Shown: one piece after another, positions 15,300-23,292 of the stretch | Position numbering within the stretch: the first letter of the stretch is position 1 | Layout of the letters: each line of letters starts with the position of its first letter | From: Mycetocola reblochoni REB411 | GTDB lineage: Bacteria > Actinomycetota > Actinomycetes > Actinomycetales > Microbacteriaceae | Direction: 5' to 3' | Assembly (NCBI RefSeq): GCF_900163835.1 | Contig: NZ_FUKR01000007.1 | Coordinates: 1 to 56,184, forward strand | DNA: 56,184 nucleotides | Notes under the pieces: model-generated | The model's input: the letters and a program-made list of their open reading frames with translations, nothing else | What the model was told of the DNA's origin: nothing | Database searches by the model: none | Translations under genes and position numbers: made by a program

Positions 15300-16556
15300 A
15301 TGAGCCGGCGGCGCGAGCTGCACCTCAACGTCAACATCCTCAACGCGGGCATCTTCGGCGGCTCCTGGCGGGTGCCGGAGAACGACCCACTGTCCGCCTA
15401 CACCCTGGAGCACTACGTCGGCGTGGCGAAGACGGCCGAGAAGGCCCGCCTCGACGCCGTCTTCCTCGCCGACGGGCCCGGGCTGGAGGCCGAGATCGCC
15501 CACCGGCCAGGCAACAGCTTCGAGCCGAGCGTCCTCCTGGCCCGGATCGCGGCGGAGACGGAGCGGATCGGGCTGATCGGCACCTTCTCCTCCAGCTACA
15601 ACGATGCCGACGAGCTGGCCACCCGGCTGGCCGCGGTCGACGCGGTCTCCGATGGGCGTCTCGGGTGGAACGTGGTCACCACGGCCGGTGCCGCGGCGGC
15701 AGCGAACTTCGGCAGGGACGCGGAGCCGGAGCACACTGCGCGGTACGAGCGCGCCAGCGAGGTGACCGCCCGTGTGATCGCCACCTGGGCCGGGCAGGAG
15801 GGGACGCCCCTCGTGCCCGCCTCGCCGCAGGGTCGTCCGGTGCTGGTGCAGGCCGGTGCCTCCGCAGACGGCACCACGCTTGCGGGCGAGCACGCCGAGG
15901 TGATCTTCACCGCGGCGCAGACCGTGGAGGAGGCGCACGCGTTCCGCCGCGCCGTCGACGAGCACGCGATCGCCTTCGGTCGCCGCCCCGAGCACGTCGC
16001 GATCCTGCCCGGCCTCTCGACGGTGGTCGGCAGCACCGAGGCTGAGGCCGCCGAGCGCCGCAGGCTGCTCGACGAACTGGTGCCCGAACCGTACGCGCTG
16101 CGCCGGCTCAGCGGGCAGCTCGGTTTCGACCTCAGCGAGGTCGAGCTGGACGCGCCTGTCCCGCTCGACACACTGCCGGCGCCCGAACGGGCGGCCGGAT
16201 CGCAGACCTTCTACCGGATGGTGCTTGGCATCATCGAACGCGACCGCCCCAGCTACCGTCAGCTGCTGCGCACACTCGGCGGCGGGGCCGGGCACCGCAT
16301 CGTCGTCGGCACGCCGGAGCAGATCGCCGACCACATCGAGTCCTGGTTCCGTTCCGGCGCGGCAGACGGCTTCAACGTCATGCCCGATGCCTTGCCGAGC
16401 GGTTTCGACCACTTTGCCGAGCAGGTCGTCCCCGAGCTGCAGCGCCGCGGCCTGTTCCGGACCGAGTACTCCGGCCGCACGCTGCGCGACCACCTCGGCC
16501 TCCCCCTCCAGCCGCCGTTGCGGGCCGTCGCCCCCGTGCTCACCCCCAGCTGGTGA
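15300..16556 (+). CDS. LLM flavin-dependent monooxygenase (NtaA/SnaA/DszA family)
   Basis: A predicted two-component FMN-dependent monooxygenase of 418 residues with the luciferase-like barrel. Family landmarks: HLNVNILNAGIFGGSWR at the N-terminus, DAVFLADGPGLE, TFSSSYNDADELATRLAAVD, SDGRLGWNVVTTAGAAAAANFG, SPQGRPVLVQAGAS and the C-terminal IVVGTPEQIADHIESWF..GAADGFNVMP. Relatives cleave C-S or C-N bonds of nitrilotriacetate, dibenzothiophene sulfone or S-alkyl-cysteine derivatives using reduced FMN from a separate reductase, which is absent here. It follows the binding-protein gene by 28 nt and is followed by a shortened LLM-like gene with almost no gap. The substrate is not predictable. Confidence 0.9.
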   Translation: MSRRRELHLNVNILNAGIFGGSWRVPENDPLSAYTLEHYVGVAKTAEKARLDAVFLADGPGLEAEIAHRPGNSFEPSVLLARIAAETERIGLIGTFSSSYNDADELATRLAAVDAVSDGRLGWNVVTTAGAAAAANFGRDAEPEHTARYERASEVTARVIATWAGQEGTPLVPASPQGRPVLVQAGASADGTTLAGEHAEVIFTAAQTVEEAHAFRRAVDEHAIAFGRRPEHVAILPGLSTVVGSTEAEAAERRRLLDELVPEPYALRRLSGQLGFDLSEVELDAPVPLDTLPAPERAAGSQTFYRMVLGIIERDRPSYRQLLRTLGGGAGHRIVVGTPEQIADHIESWFRSGAADGFNVMPDALPSGFDHFAEQVVPELQRRGLFRTEYSGRTLRDHLGLPLQPPLRAVAPVLTPSW

Positions 16557-16570
16557 AGAAAGGCCACACC

Positions 16571-17452
16571 ATGACCGATCGTCTTCCCGTCATCGTCCGG
16601 CTGCCGGCCGCCGTGCCCGGCAGCGCCCCCGACACGGTCGCCGTTGCCCGCGAGGCGCTGGCGATCTCCGCGCGACACCGCGTCGAGGCGGTGCTGATCC
16701 CGCACGAGGAGCCGCCGGCCCTCGACCCGAGCGTGCTCGGCGGGCTGCTCAGCTCCGCCGGTCTCGACGTGCCCGTGATCATCGAGGCGCACACCGGCAG
16801 GCACGCCCCGTTCAACCTGGCCCGCAGGGTGCAGACGCTGGCACGGATCACCGCAGGGCGCGCCGCGGTGTACCTGCGCGACAGCGGCGTTGACCCGGTC
16901 ACCGCGGCAGGCCGTCCCGCGGCCGCCGCGGACGCCGAGGGCCTGATCGACGAGTACGCCCTGTTGCTGCGGCGGCTGTGGAACAGCTTCCCGGAGTCCG
17001 CGCTGCTCGGCGACCGCGAGGCGGCACGCTTCGTCGACGTCGCGCAGCTCGCCCCTGCCCAGCACGAGGGGCGGCGCTACGGCGTCGCCGGGGCGCTGAA
17101 CGTCCCCATCGCGCCCGCGCAGCGTCCGGTTCTGCTGGCCGACGCCGGCTCGCTTGGCGAGGTCGGTGCCGTCGACGCGGTCGTCAGCGCCGCCCACGCC
17201 GTCCTCGGACCGCCCGCGTACCGGCCGATCACCTGGGCCGCCGACGCCGATGCGGAGTCCACGCGGCGCTCGCTCGCCGACGCCCTCGCCCAGCACGCCG
17301 GAGTGCTGCTGCGCATCGACGCGCCCGCGAGCGCCGCCGCCCGGCATCTCGAGGCCGCACTGAGCGCCATCACCGCGCTGGCCTCGGCCGAGTCCGAACC
17401 GCTCCGCCCCTCGCCGTGGCAGCGCCGCAGCCCCGGCCCGTCCGCCGCGTGA
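16571..17452 (+). CDS. Shortened LLM-like protein, partner of the preceding monooxygenase
   Basis: The 293-residue protein starts MTDRLPVIVRLP. It aligns by eye with the first two-thirds of the neighbouring LLM enzymes: HTGRHAPFNLARRVQTLARITAGRAA corresponds to the family's TTYNEPYN..R...LDH.SGGR segment, and GALNVPIAPAQRPVLLADAGS to the GPLNVP.S.QGRPVIVQAGS block. The flavin-site stretch WNVVT is replaced by VYLRDS, and the whole C-terminal GTPEQIAD...ADGFN region is missing. It may be a non-catalytic subunit like LuxB, or a decayed paralogue; the frame is intact and coding-like. AGAAAGG precedes the ATG; a GTG 18 nt upstream overlaps the previous stop. Confidence 0.75.
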   Translation: MTDRLPVIVRLPAAVPGSAPDTVAVAREALAISARHRVEAVLIPHEEPPALDPSVLGGLLSSAGLDVPVIIEAHTGRHAPFNLARRVQTLARITAGRAAVYLRDSGVDPVTAAGRPAAAADAEGLIDEYALLLRRLWNSFPESALLGDREAARFVDVAQLAPAQHEGRRYGVAGALNVPIAPAQRPVLLADAGSLGEVGAVDAVVSAAHAVLGPPAYRPITWAADADAESTRRSLADALAQHAGVLLRIDAPASAAARHLEAALSAITALASAESEPLRPSPWQRRSPGPSAA

Positions 17453-17489
17453 GCCTCACCACTGCATCGCACAGGAAGCACCGTCACGA

Positions 17490-18878
17490 ATGAACCAGAC
17501 CCCCGACGCGCCCCACGAACACCACTTCGGCTTTAGCACCGAGCAGGTCCATGCCGGGTACCTCGGCGAGGCCGGCCACGGCGCACGGATCACGCCGATC
17601 TACCTCAGCGCCGGCTTCGTCTTCGACGACTTCGAGCAGGCCAGGGCCCGCTTCGCCGGCACCGATCTCGGCTACGTCTACTCCCGCATCAACAACCCGA
17701 GCAACGCGGCCGTCGAGAAGGCACTGGCCGAGCTCGAGCACGGCGTCGGCGCCACCCTGACCGGCAGCGGCCAGGCCGCCGCGACCGTCGCACTGCTCAG
17801 CGTGCTGAAGGCGGGAGACCACATGCTCAGCGCCCCCAGCATCTATGAGGGCACCCGGGCGCTGTTCCGCGGCAACTTCGCCCGTTTCGGCATCGAGGTG
17901 GAGTTCGTCGAGCACCCCAACGACCCCGATGACTGGCACCGCCGGGTCCGCGAGAACACGCGGCTGTTCTTCGGCGAGGCGATCCCGAACCCCAAGAACG
18001 ACCTCATCGACGTCGAGGCGATCGCCACCGCCGCGCACGAACACGGTCTGCCTTTCGCCATTGACGCGACCGTGGCCACGCCGTACCTGCTGCGGCCCAT
18101 CGACTACGGCGCGGACATCGTCTTCCACTCCACGAGCAAGTTCCTGGCCGGGCACGGCAGTTCCATCGGCGGCGTCGTCATCGACGCGGGCCGCTTCGAC
18201 TGGGCCGCCCACCCGGACAAGTTCCCTCACCTGCACCAGCCGATCGTCGACGACGCAGACGGCGACGGGGCCACCTGGATCGACAAGTTCGGCGCGAAAG
18301 CGAACTTCGCCTTCGCCCGCGCCGCCATCGCCGGCCGCTTCGGCACCAGCCTGTCGCCGTTCAATGCCTTCCTGCTGCAGCAGGGCATCGAGACGCTCTC
18401 GCTCCGCCTCGACCGGCACACCCGCAACGCCCTGGCGGTGGCGAGCTGGCTGGAGCAGCAGCCGGAGGTGTCGAACGTCGACTACGCCGGGTTGCCCTCG
18501 AATCCGTACCACGCCCTCGCGCAGAAGTACTACCCGACGGGCGCCGGATCCGTGTTCGCCTTCACCCTGAGCGGAGGCCAGGACGCAGCGAGAGTGTTCT
18601 ACGACAGCGTCGAGGTCTTCACCCGGATGACCCACATCGGCGACGTGCGCTCGCTGATCCTGCACCCGCCGACGACCACGCACTCCAAGCTCTCCGCCGC
18701 CGAGCGCGACAGGGCCGGCATCCACCCCGGCCTGCTCCGGCTCTCCGTTGGCATCGAGGACGTCGACGACCTCATCGCCGACCTCGATCGCGCATTCCGC
18801 GTGCTCAGGGGCGAGAACCCGCCGCCGCTGCGCAGCACGGGCCCGGGCGGCGGCTTCACCCCGGCGGAGGGCCTGTGA
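17490..18878 (+). CDS. O-acetylhomoserine sulfhydrylase-like PLP enzyme (MetY type)
   Basis: A Cys/Met metabolism PLP-dependent transsulfuration enzyme of 462 residues. Landmarks: TEQVHAGYLGEAGHGARITPIYLSAGF (in parts) at the N-terminus, YSRINNPSNAAVEKALAELE for the tyrosine and neighbouring active-site residues, SGQAAATVALL, and HSTSKFLAGHGSSIGGVV carrying the PLP-binding lysine. The mid-protein stretch DWAAHPDKFPHL is typical of long MetY-type rather than MetB-type enzymes. MetY joins sulfide or a thiol to O-acetylhomoserine. Its place inside a monooxygenase island suggests it captures the sulfur released there. AGGAAG precedes the ATG. The stop overlaps the next GTG. Confidence 0.85.
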   Translation: MNQTPDAPHEHHFGFSTEQVHAGYLGEAGHGARITPIYLSAGFVFDDFEQARARFAGTDLGYVYSRINNPSNAAVEKALAELEHGVGATLTGSGQAAATVALLSVLKAGDHMLSAPSIYEGTRALFRGNFARFGIEVEFVEHPNDPDDWHRRVRENTRLFFGEAIPNPKNDLIDVEAIATAAHEHGLPFAIDATVATPYLLRPIDYGADIVFHSTSKFLAGHGSSIGGVVIDAGRFDWAAHPDKFPHLHQPIVDDADGDGATWIDKFGAKANFAFARAAIAGRFGTSLSPFNAFLLQQGIETLSLRLDRHTRNALAVASWLEQQPEVSNVDYAGLPSNPYHALAQKYYPTGAGSVFAFTLSGGQDAARVFYDSVEVFTRMTHIGDVRSLILHPPTTTHSKLSAAERDRAGIHPGLLRLSVGIEDVDDLIADLDRAFRVLRGENPPPLRSTGPGGGFTPAEGL

Positions 18879-20050
18879 GCGCGCCCGCGCCCGTCACGAC
18901 GGGGGAGATCCGGGCCGCCGTCACGCCGATCCTTGACCGGCTCCGCCAGGAATCGGCCCGCAGGGATGCCGAGCGTGTGCACCCCTACGCGGAGATCCGT
19001 GCGCTCGCCGACGCCGGCATTCTGCGCTACCGGGTCCCCGCCGCCGACGGCGGTGCCGGGGCGAGCGTGCGCCAGCTGGCCGAGCTGATCGCCGACATCG
19101 CCGCCGCCGACTCCAACGTGGCCCAGGCGCTGCGGCCGGGCTTCCTCGTCGCCGAGTCGCTGGTCACCGGGACGGTCGCCGGTGTCGCACGGCAGCAGCT
19201 GCTCGACCGGGTGCTGCGCGGCGAGCTGTTCTCCGGCACCGCCAACGAGAACAGCGGTGCGGCCGGATCGGTGCGCACCACCCTGAGCCGCGATGCGGAC
19301 GGGCTGCGCATCGACGGTGCGAAGTACTACAGCACCGGAGGGCTGCACGCCGATTGGTTCTCCGGGACCGCGCGCGACGAGCAGGGCCGGATCGTCGGCT
19401 TCACCGTCCCGACGGATCGCGACGGCGTGGAACGGCTCGACGACTTCGACGCGATCGGTCAGCGGCTCACCGCGAGCGGCAGCACCCTGCTGCATGGCGT
19501 CCGCGTGGAGCCCGCGGAGCTCAGCGAGCCCGACGCGCCCAAACAGCACCCGCACGTGGCCCTGGCGCACCTCATTCTGGCCGCCACCCTCAGCGGGATC
19601 GCCGCGGCGGCCAGAGACGACGCCGTGCGCGTCGTGCGCGAGGTCGCCAGGCCGATCAAGCACTCGACGGCGGTGCGCGCCGCGGACGACCCCTACGTGC
19701 GGCAGGTGGTCGGTCGGATCGGCACCGCGGCGTTCACCGCCAGGGCCCAGCTGATCGCCGCCGCCGAGGCGCTCGACCGCCACTGGGTCTCCGGGGACGA
19801 GCACAGCGCCGTCGAGGCCGTCGTCGCCGTCGCCGAAGCCTACATCGGCGCGGGGGAGCAGGCGCTGCGTGCCGCCGAGCTGCTGTTCGACGTGGGCGGC
19901 GGCACCCTGACCGGCCGGGACCTCGGGCTGGACCGGCACTGGCGCAACGCCCGCACCGTCGCCAATCACAACCCGCGCGGCTGGAAGGCCGCCGCGATCG
20001 GCGCCTGGCTGGTCAGCGGCGAGGCCCCGCCGGCGAACGGACTGTTCTGA
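18875..20050 (+). CDS. Acyl-CoA dehydrogenase-fold flavoprotein (SfnB/DszC-like)
   Basis: This 391-residue protein has the acyl-CoA dehydrogenase fold of the sulfur-acquisition branch (SfnB, DszC). Landmarks: LADAGILRYRVPAADGGAGASVRQLAELI, NENSGAAGSVRTTLSRDADGLRIDGAKYYSTGGLHADW, FDAIGQRLTASGSTLLHGVRV, and C-terminal LFDVGGGTLTGRDLGLDRHWRNARTVANHNPRGWKAAAIG, all in pieces. The classic dehydrogenase catalytic Glu region is not evident, as expected for flavin-dependent S-oxygenases of this branch. It overlaps the MetY-like gene by 4 nt (GTGA) and precedes the aldo-keto reductases. It probably oxygenates a sulfur or carbon atom of the imported substrate using reduced FMN. The substrate is unknown. 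Confidence 0.88.
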   Translation: MSAPAPVTTGEIRAAVTPILDRLRQESARRDAERVHPYAEIRALADAGILRYRVPAADGGAGASVRQLAELIADIAAADSNVAQALRPGFLVAESLVTGTVAGVARQQLLDRVLRGELFSGTANENSGAAGSVRTTLSRDADGLRIDGAKYYSTGGLHADWFSGTARDEQGRIVGFTVPTDRDGVERLDDFDAIGQRLTASGSTLLHGVRVEPAELSEPDAPKQHPHVALAHLILAATLSGIAAAARDDAVRVVREVARPIKHSTAVRAADDPYVRQVVGRIGTAAFTARAQLIAAAEALDRHWVSGDEHSAVEAVVAVAEAYIGAGEQALRAAELLFDVGGGTLTGRDLGLDRHWRNARTVANHNPRGWKAAAIGAWLVSGEAPPANGLF

Positions 20051-20082
20051 GCATGACCCGCACGGTAAGGAGACACCCAGCA

Positions 20083-21138
20083 GTGAGCGACGAAACGACC
20101 ACGATCCCGCATGACCGGCTTGGCCGCAGCGGTGTGCCGGTGAGCCGGCTCACCCTCGGCGCCATGAACGTCGGCGGGCCCACCAGCCGCGAGGACTCGA
20201 TCGAGATCATCCACGCCGCCCTCGACGCGGGGATCACCGTGATCGATACCGCCGACGTGTACAACCAGGGCGCCAGCGAGGAGATCGTCGGGGAGGCGAT
20301 CGTCGGCCGTCGTGACGAACTGATCCTCGCCACCAAGTTCCACGGCCAGATCGGGGACAACCCGCTGCACGGCGGCAACTCCCGGCGCTGGATCCAGCGC
20401 GCCGTCGAGGACAGCCTGCGTCGGCTCGGCACAGACCGCATCGACCTGTACCAGGCGCACCGCCCCGACCCGCACACCCCGCTGCTGGAGACCATCGAGG
20501 CGCTGAACGACCTGATCCACCAGGGCAAGATCCTCTACTACGGCACGAGTGTCTTCGGTGTGGACGAGGTTGTCGAGGCGCAGCTGGTGGCCAGGCAACA
20601 CGGGCTCATCCCCCCGTTGACCGAGCAGGTGCCGTATTCGGCGCTCATCCGCCTGGCGGAGCGGACCATCCTCCCCGTGGCGCGACGCTACGGCCTGGGC
20701 GTGCTGACCTTCGGGCCGCTCGCCGCAGGCTGGCTCAACGGCTCGTACCGTGAGGGCGCCGCGCAGCCCGAGTCGGCGCGCGCGGCCCGCGTCTGGGCCG
20801 GACGCTTCGACGTGAACGACCCGAGCAACGCGGCCAAGCTGGCCGCCGCCGAGCGCATCGCGCGGCTGGCGGAGCAGCAGGGCCTGAGCGTGCCCGCCCT
20901 GGCCCTCGGCTTCGCGCTGAGCCACCCGGCCGTGTCATCGGTGATCATCGGCCCGCGCACCCGCGAGCACCTGGACTCCTACCTCGCGGCCGCGGCGACC
21001 GTGCTCGACGACACCGTGCTGGACGAGCTGGACCGGATCGTTCCGCCCGGCACCACCTTCCTCGAGCGCGACAACGGGCGCATCCCCGTGGAGCTGACCC
21101 CCGCCGGCCTGCGCCGTCCGCGCCCCATCGGCCGATAG
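20083..21138 (+). CDS. Aldo/keto reductase (first copy)
   Basis: A cytoplasmic NADPH-dependent aldo/keto reductase of 351 residues. The catalytic tetrad is visible: Asp and Tyr in IDTADVYNQG, Lys in LATKFHG and His in YQAHRPDP. The conserved start LGRSGVPVSRLTLGAMNVGG and the cofactor-binding SSVIIGPRTREHL near the C-terminus fit the family. It probably reduces an aldehyde or ketone formed by the monooxygenases. The GTG start at 20083 follows TAAGGAG; an ATG 30 nt upstream (MTRTVRR) is the alternative but has no good ribosome site. It is the fifth gene of the run and co-directional with a second, different aldo/keto reductase 40 nt downstream. Confidence 0.9.
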   Translation: MSDETTTIPHDRLGRSGVPVSRLTLGAMNVGGPTSREDSIEIIHAALDAGITVIDTADVYNQGASEEIVGEAIVGRRDELILATKFHGQIGDNPLHGGNSRRWIQRAVEDSLRRLGTDRIDLYQAHRPDPHTPLLETIEALNDLIHQGKILYYGTSVFGVDEVVEAQLVARQHGLIPPLTEQVPYSALIRLAERTILPVARRYGLGVLTFGPLAAGWLNGSYREGAAQPESARAARVWAGRFDVNDPSNAAKLAAAERIARLAEQQGLSVPALALGFALSHPAVSSVIIGPRTREHLDSYLAAAATVLDDTVLDELDRIVPPGTTFLERDNGRIPVELTPAGLRRPRPIGR

Positions 21139-21178
21139 CCGGCAGCAGACCCCCCACCCTCATCACGAAAGGCTTCAC

Positions 21179-22195
21179 ATGAACTACCTTCCCTCCGCCG
21201 ACCGCTACGAGAAGCTGAACTGGCGCCGGGCCGGGACGACCGGCCTGGTCCTGCCCGAATTCGCCTTCGGGCTGTGGCAGAAGTTCGGCGACCGCACGCC
21301 GTACCAGACGCAGCGCGACATCGTCCTGGCCGCCGTCGACGCCGGGATCGTGCACTTCGACAACGCCAACCGGTACGGTCCTCCCCACCGTTCCGCGGAA
21401 AAGAACTTCGGCCGCATCCTGCGCGAAGACCTCGGGGCCTGGCGCGAGGAGCTCGTGCTGACCACCAAGGCGGGCAACCCGATCGGACCGAGCCCGTACC
21501 ACCGCGGCGGCTCGCGCAAGAACCTGCTGCAGAGCCTCGACCACAGCCTGCGCGACCTGGGTACCGACTACGTCGACGTGTTCTACTTCCACCGCCCCGA
21601 CCCGACCGTTCCGCTGGAGGAGACCGTCGGCGCCCTGGCCACCGCCGTGCAGTCGGGCAAGGCGCTCTACGTCGGCATCTCCAACTTCTACGATCGGGCC
21701 GAGGCACACCGCGCCGCCGTGCTGCTGAGGGAGACAGGGGTGCCGCTGGCGGTGCACCAGTCCCGCTACTCGATCTTTGACCGCCGGCTGGAGACCGACG
21801 AGCTGCTGGAGCAGTCCGCTGAGGACGGCGTCGGCCTGGTCACCTACTCACCGCTGGCACAGGGGTTGCTCACCGACAAGTACCTCGACGGTGTCCCCGA
21901 CGGCGCCCGCGCACTCGACAGCGACTTCCTGTCGAGCGACGACATCACCGAGCAGTACCGGCAGCGCGCCCGCGCCCTCAACGAGCTCGCGGCGCAGCGC
22001 GGCCAGTCCCTGGCCCAGCTGGCGCTGCAGTGGGTGCTGCGCCGCCCCGAGGTCACCAGCGCGCTCATCGGGGCGAGCTCGGTCGAGCAGCTGCGGCACA
22101 ACCTGCGGGCGCCCGGCTTCGCGCCGCTGACCGAGGAGGAGCTCGCGATCATCGACAGGCACGGCGTGCACGGCACGGGGCTGCGGAACGCATGA
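21179..22195 (+). CDS. Aldo/keto reductase (second copy, YghZ-like)
   Basis: A 338-residue aldo/keto reductase of the glyceraldehyde-3-phosphate/YghZ or Kv-beta-like subgroup. It starts MNYLPSADRYEKLNWRRAG, the family's long N-terminus. Catalytic residues are in HFDNANRYGPP (Asp, Tyr), LTTKAGNPIGPSPYHRGGSRK (Lys, with the subgroup's insertion) and FYFHRPDP (His). SALIGASSVEQLRHNL is the cofactor-binding segment. GAAAGG lies before the ATG. The stop overlaps the next ATG by 4 nt. Having two divergent reductases in one operon suggests either two carbonyl products or two steps. Related reductases act after sulfonate monooxygenases in sulfoquinovose pathways, but no sulfoquinovosidase is present here. 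Confidence 0.9.
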   Translation: MNYLPSADRYEKLNWRRAGTTGLVLPEFAFGLWQKFGDRTPYQTQRDIVLAAVDAGIVHFDNANRYGPPHRSAEKNFGRILREDLGAWREELVLTTKAGNPIGPSPYHRGGSRKNLLQSLDHSLRDLGTDYVDVFYFHRPDPTVPLEETVGALATAVQSGKALYVGISNFYDRAEAHRAAVLLRETGVPLAVHQSRYSIFDRRLETDELLEQSAEDGVGLVTYSPLAQGLLTDKYLDGVPDGARALDSDFLSSDDITEQYRQRARALNELAAQRGQSLAQLALQWVLRRPEVTSALIGASSVEQLRHNLRAPGFAPLTEEELAIIDRHGVHGTGLRNA

Positions 22196-23292
22196 CCTCC
22201 CCCGCCAGCGCCCCGACCCCCGCGCCCCGGCCCGAGCGTGCCGGCGCGCTGCTGGAGGGCAAACGCCTCGGCTTCCTGCTGCACCTGGACGCCGAGCAGG
22301 ACCCGGCCAGCGCCTACGCCCACGCCGTCGAGCTGTTCCAGTACGCGGAGGCGCTCGGCTACGACTCCGGCTGGGTGATCCAACGGCACTTCCGTCAGGG
22401 CAACGAGCATGTCTCCGCCCCGCTGGTGCTGCTGGCGGCGATCGCGCAGCACACCAGCCGGATCCGGCTCGGCACCGGGGTTCTGGTGCTGCCGCTGGAG
22501 GACCCGCTGCGCGTCGCCGAGGACGCGGCGACGCTCGACCTGCTCTCCGGCGGCCGCCTGGAGCTCGGCCTCGGCTCCGGCCCCTTCCCCGGGGCGTGGG
22601 AGGCGTTCGGGCGCAGCGTGGACGACCGCGCGCGGTTGTGGGAGAGCAGTCTGTCGCGGCTGCACCGGCTGCACCGGGTGCTCGAGGGCGAGCCGCTGAA
22701 CAGCCTCGGCGAGACGCTGCATCCCTCCGGGGCCGGCGTGCGGCGTCGGCTCTGGCAGGCGACGTCGAGCGCGCCCGCGGTTGCCGAGGCGCAGGCCCGT
22801 GCCGCCGGCGCCGCCGGGGACGGCCTCCAGCTGTCGCGCGCCACCGACTGGAACCGGCATCAGAGCCCCGAGGCGCAGGCCGCCCTCGTGCGTGCCTACC
22901 GTTCGGCACTGCCGTCAGGGGTGGAGTCGCGGGTGCTCGTCTCGCGCGCCGTGTACCCGGACGCGAGCAGGGAACAGGCGCTGGCCAAGCTCGTCGACGG
23001 CGCGGCCAGGTGGCAGAGCTGGTTCGGTGCGCTCGGCCGCAGCGAGGCCGCCGGCGTCAGCCCGGAGGAGTACCTCATCCGCGACCATTCCCGATTCGGC
23101 GTGGTGGAGGACATCGCGGCCGGGCTCGCCGCCGACGCCGGGGTGGCGGAGGCGAGTGAGCTGCTCCTGAGCTTCCCGCCGGCGTCCCCCTCGCTCACGG
23201 AGCACAAGCGGCTGCTCAGCGCGAGCGCCGAGCAGCTCGCCCCGCTGCTCGGCTGGATCCCCGGCGGGCAGCATGCGGGGGCGGACTCGTGA
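22192..23292 (+). CDS. LLM-class oxidoreductase (alkanal monooxygenase-like)
   Basis: A 366-residue luciferase-like monooxygenase of a different branch from its NtaA-type neighbours. It starts with about 25 Pro/Ala-rich residues, then GKRLGFLLHLDAEQD, YAEALGYDSGWVIQRHFR, a HVSAPLVLLAAIAQHTSRIRLGTGVLVLPLEDPLRVAEDAATLDLLSGGRLELGLGSG segment (seen in parts) typical of bacterial LLM proteins, and a divergent C-terminal half. It may use reduced FMN to oxidise or cleave an organosulfur substrate, or F420-like chemistry; sequence alone does not decide. It overlaps the aldo/keto reductase stop by 4 nt and the next LLM start by 4 nt, so translation is tightly coupled. Confidence 0.85.
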   Translation: MTSPASAPTPAPRPERAGALLEGKRLGFLLHLDAEQDPASAYAHAVELFQYAEALGYDSGWVIQRHFRQGNEHVSAPLVLLAAIAQHTSRIRLGTGVLVLPLEDPLRVAEDAATLDLLSGGRLELGLGSGPFPGAWEAFGRSVDDRARLWESSLSRLHRLHRVLEGEPLNSLGETLHPSGAGVRRRLWQATSSAPAVAEAQARAAGAAGDGLQLSRATDWNRHQSPEAQAALVRAYRSALPSGVESRVLVSRAVYPDASREQALAKLVDGAARWQSWFGALGRSEAAGVSPEEYLIRDHSRFGVVEDIAAGLAADAGVAEASELLLSFPPASPSLTEHKRLLSASAEQLAPLLGWIPGGQHAGADS

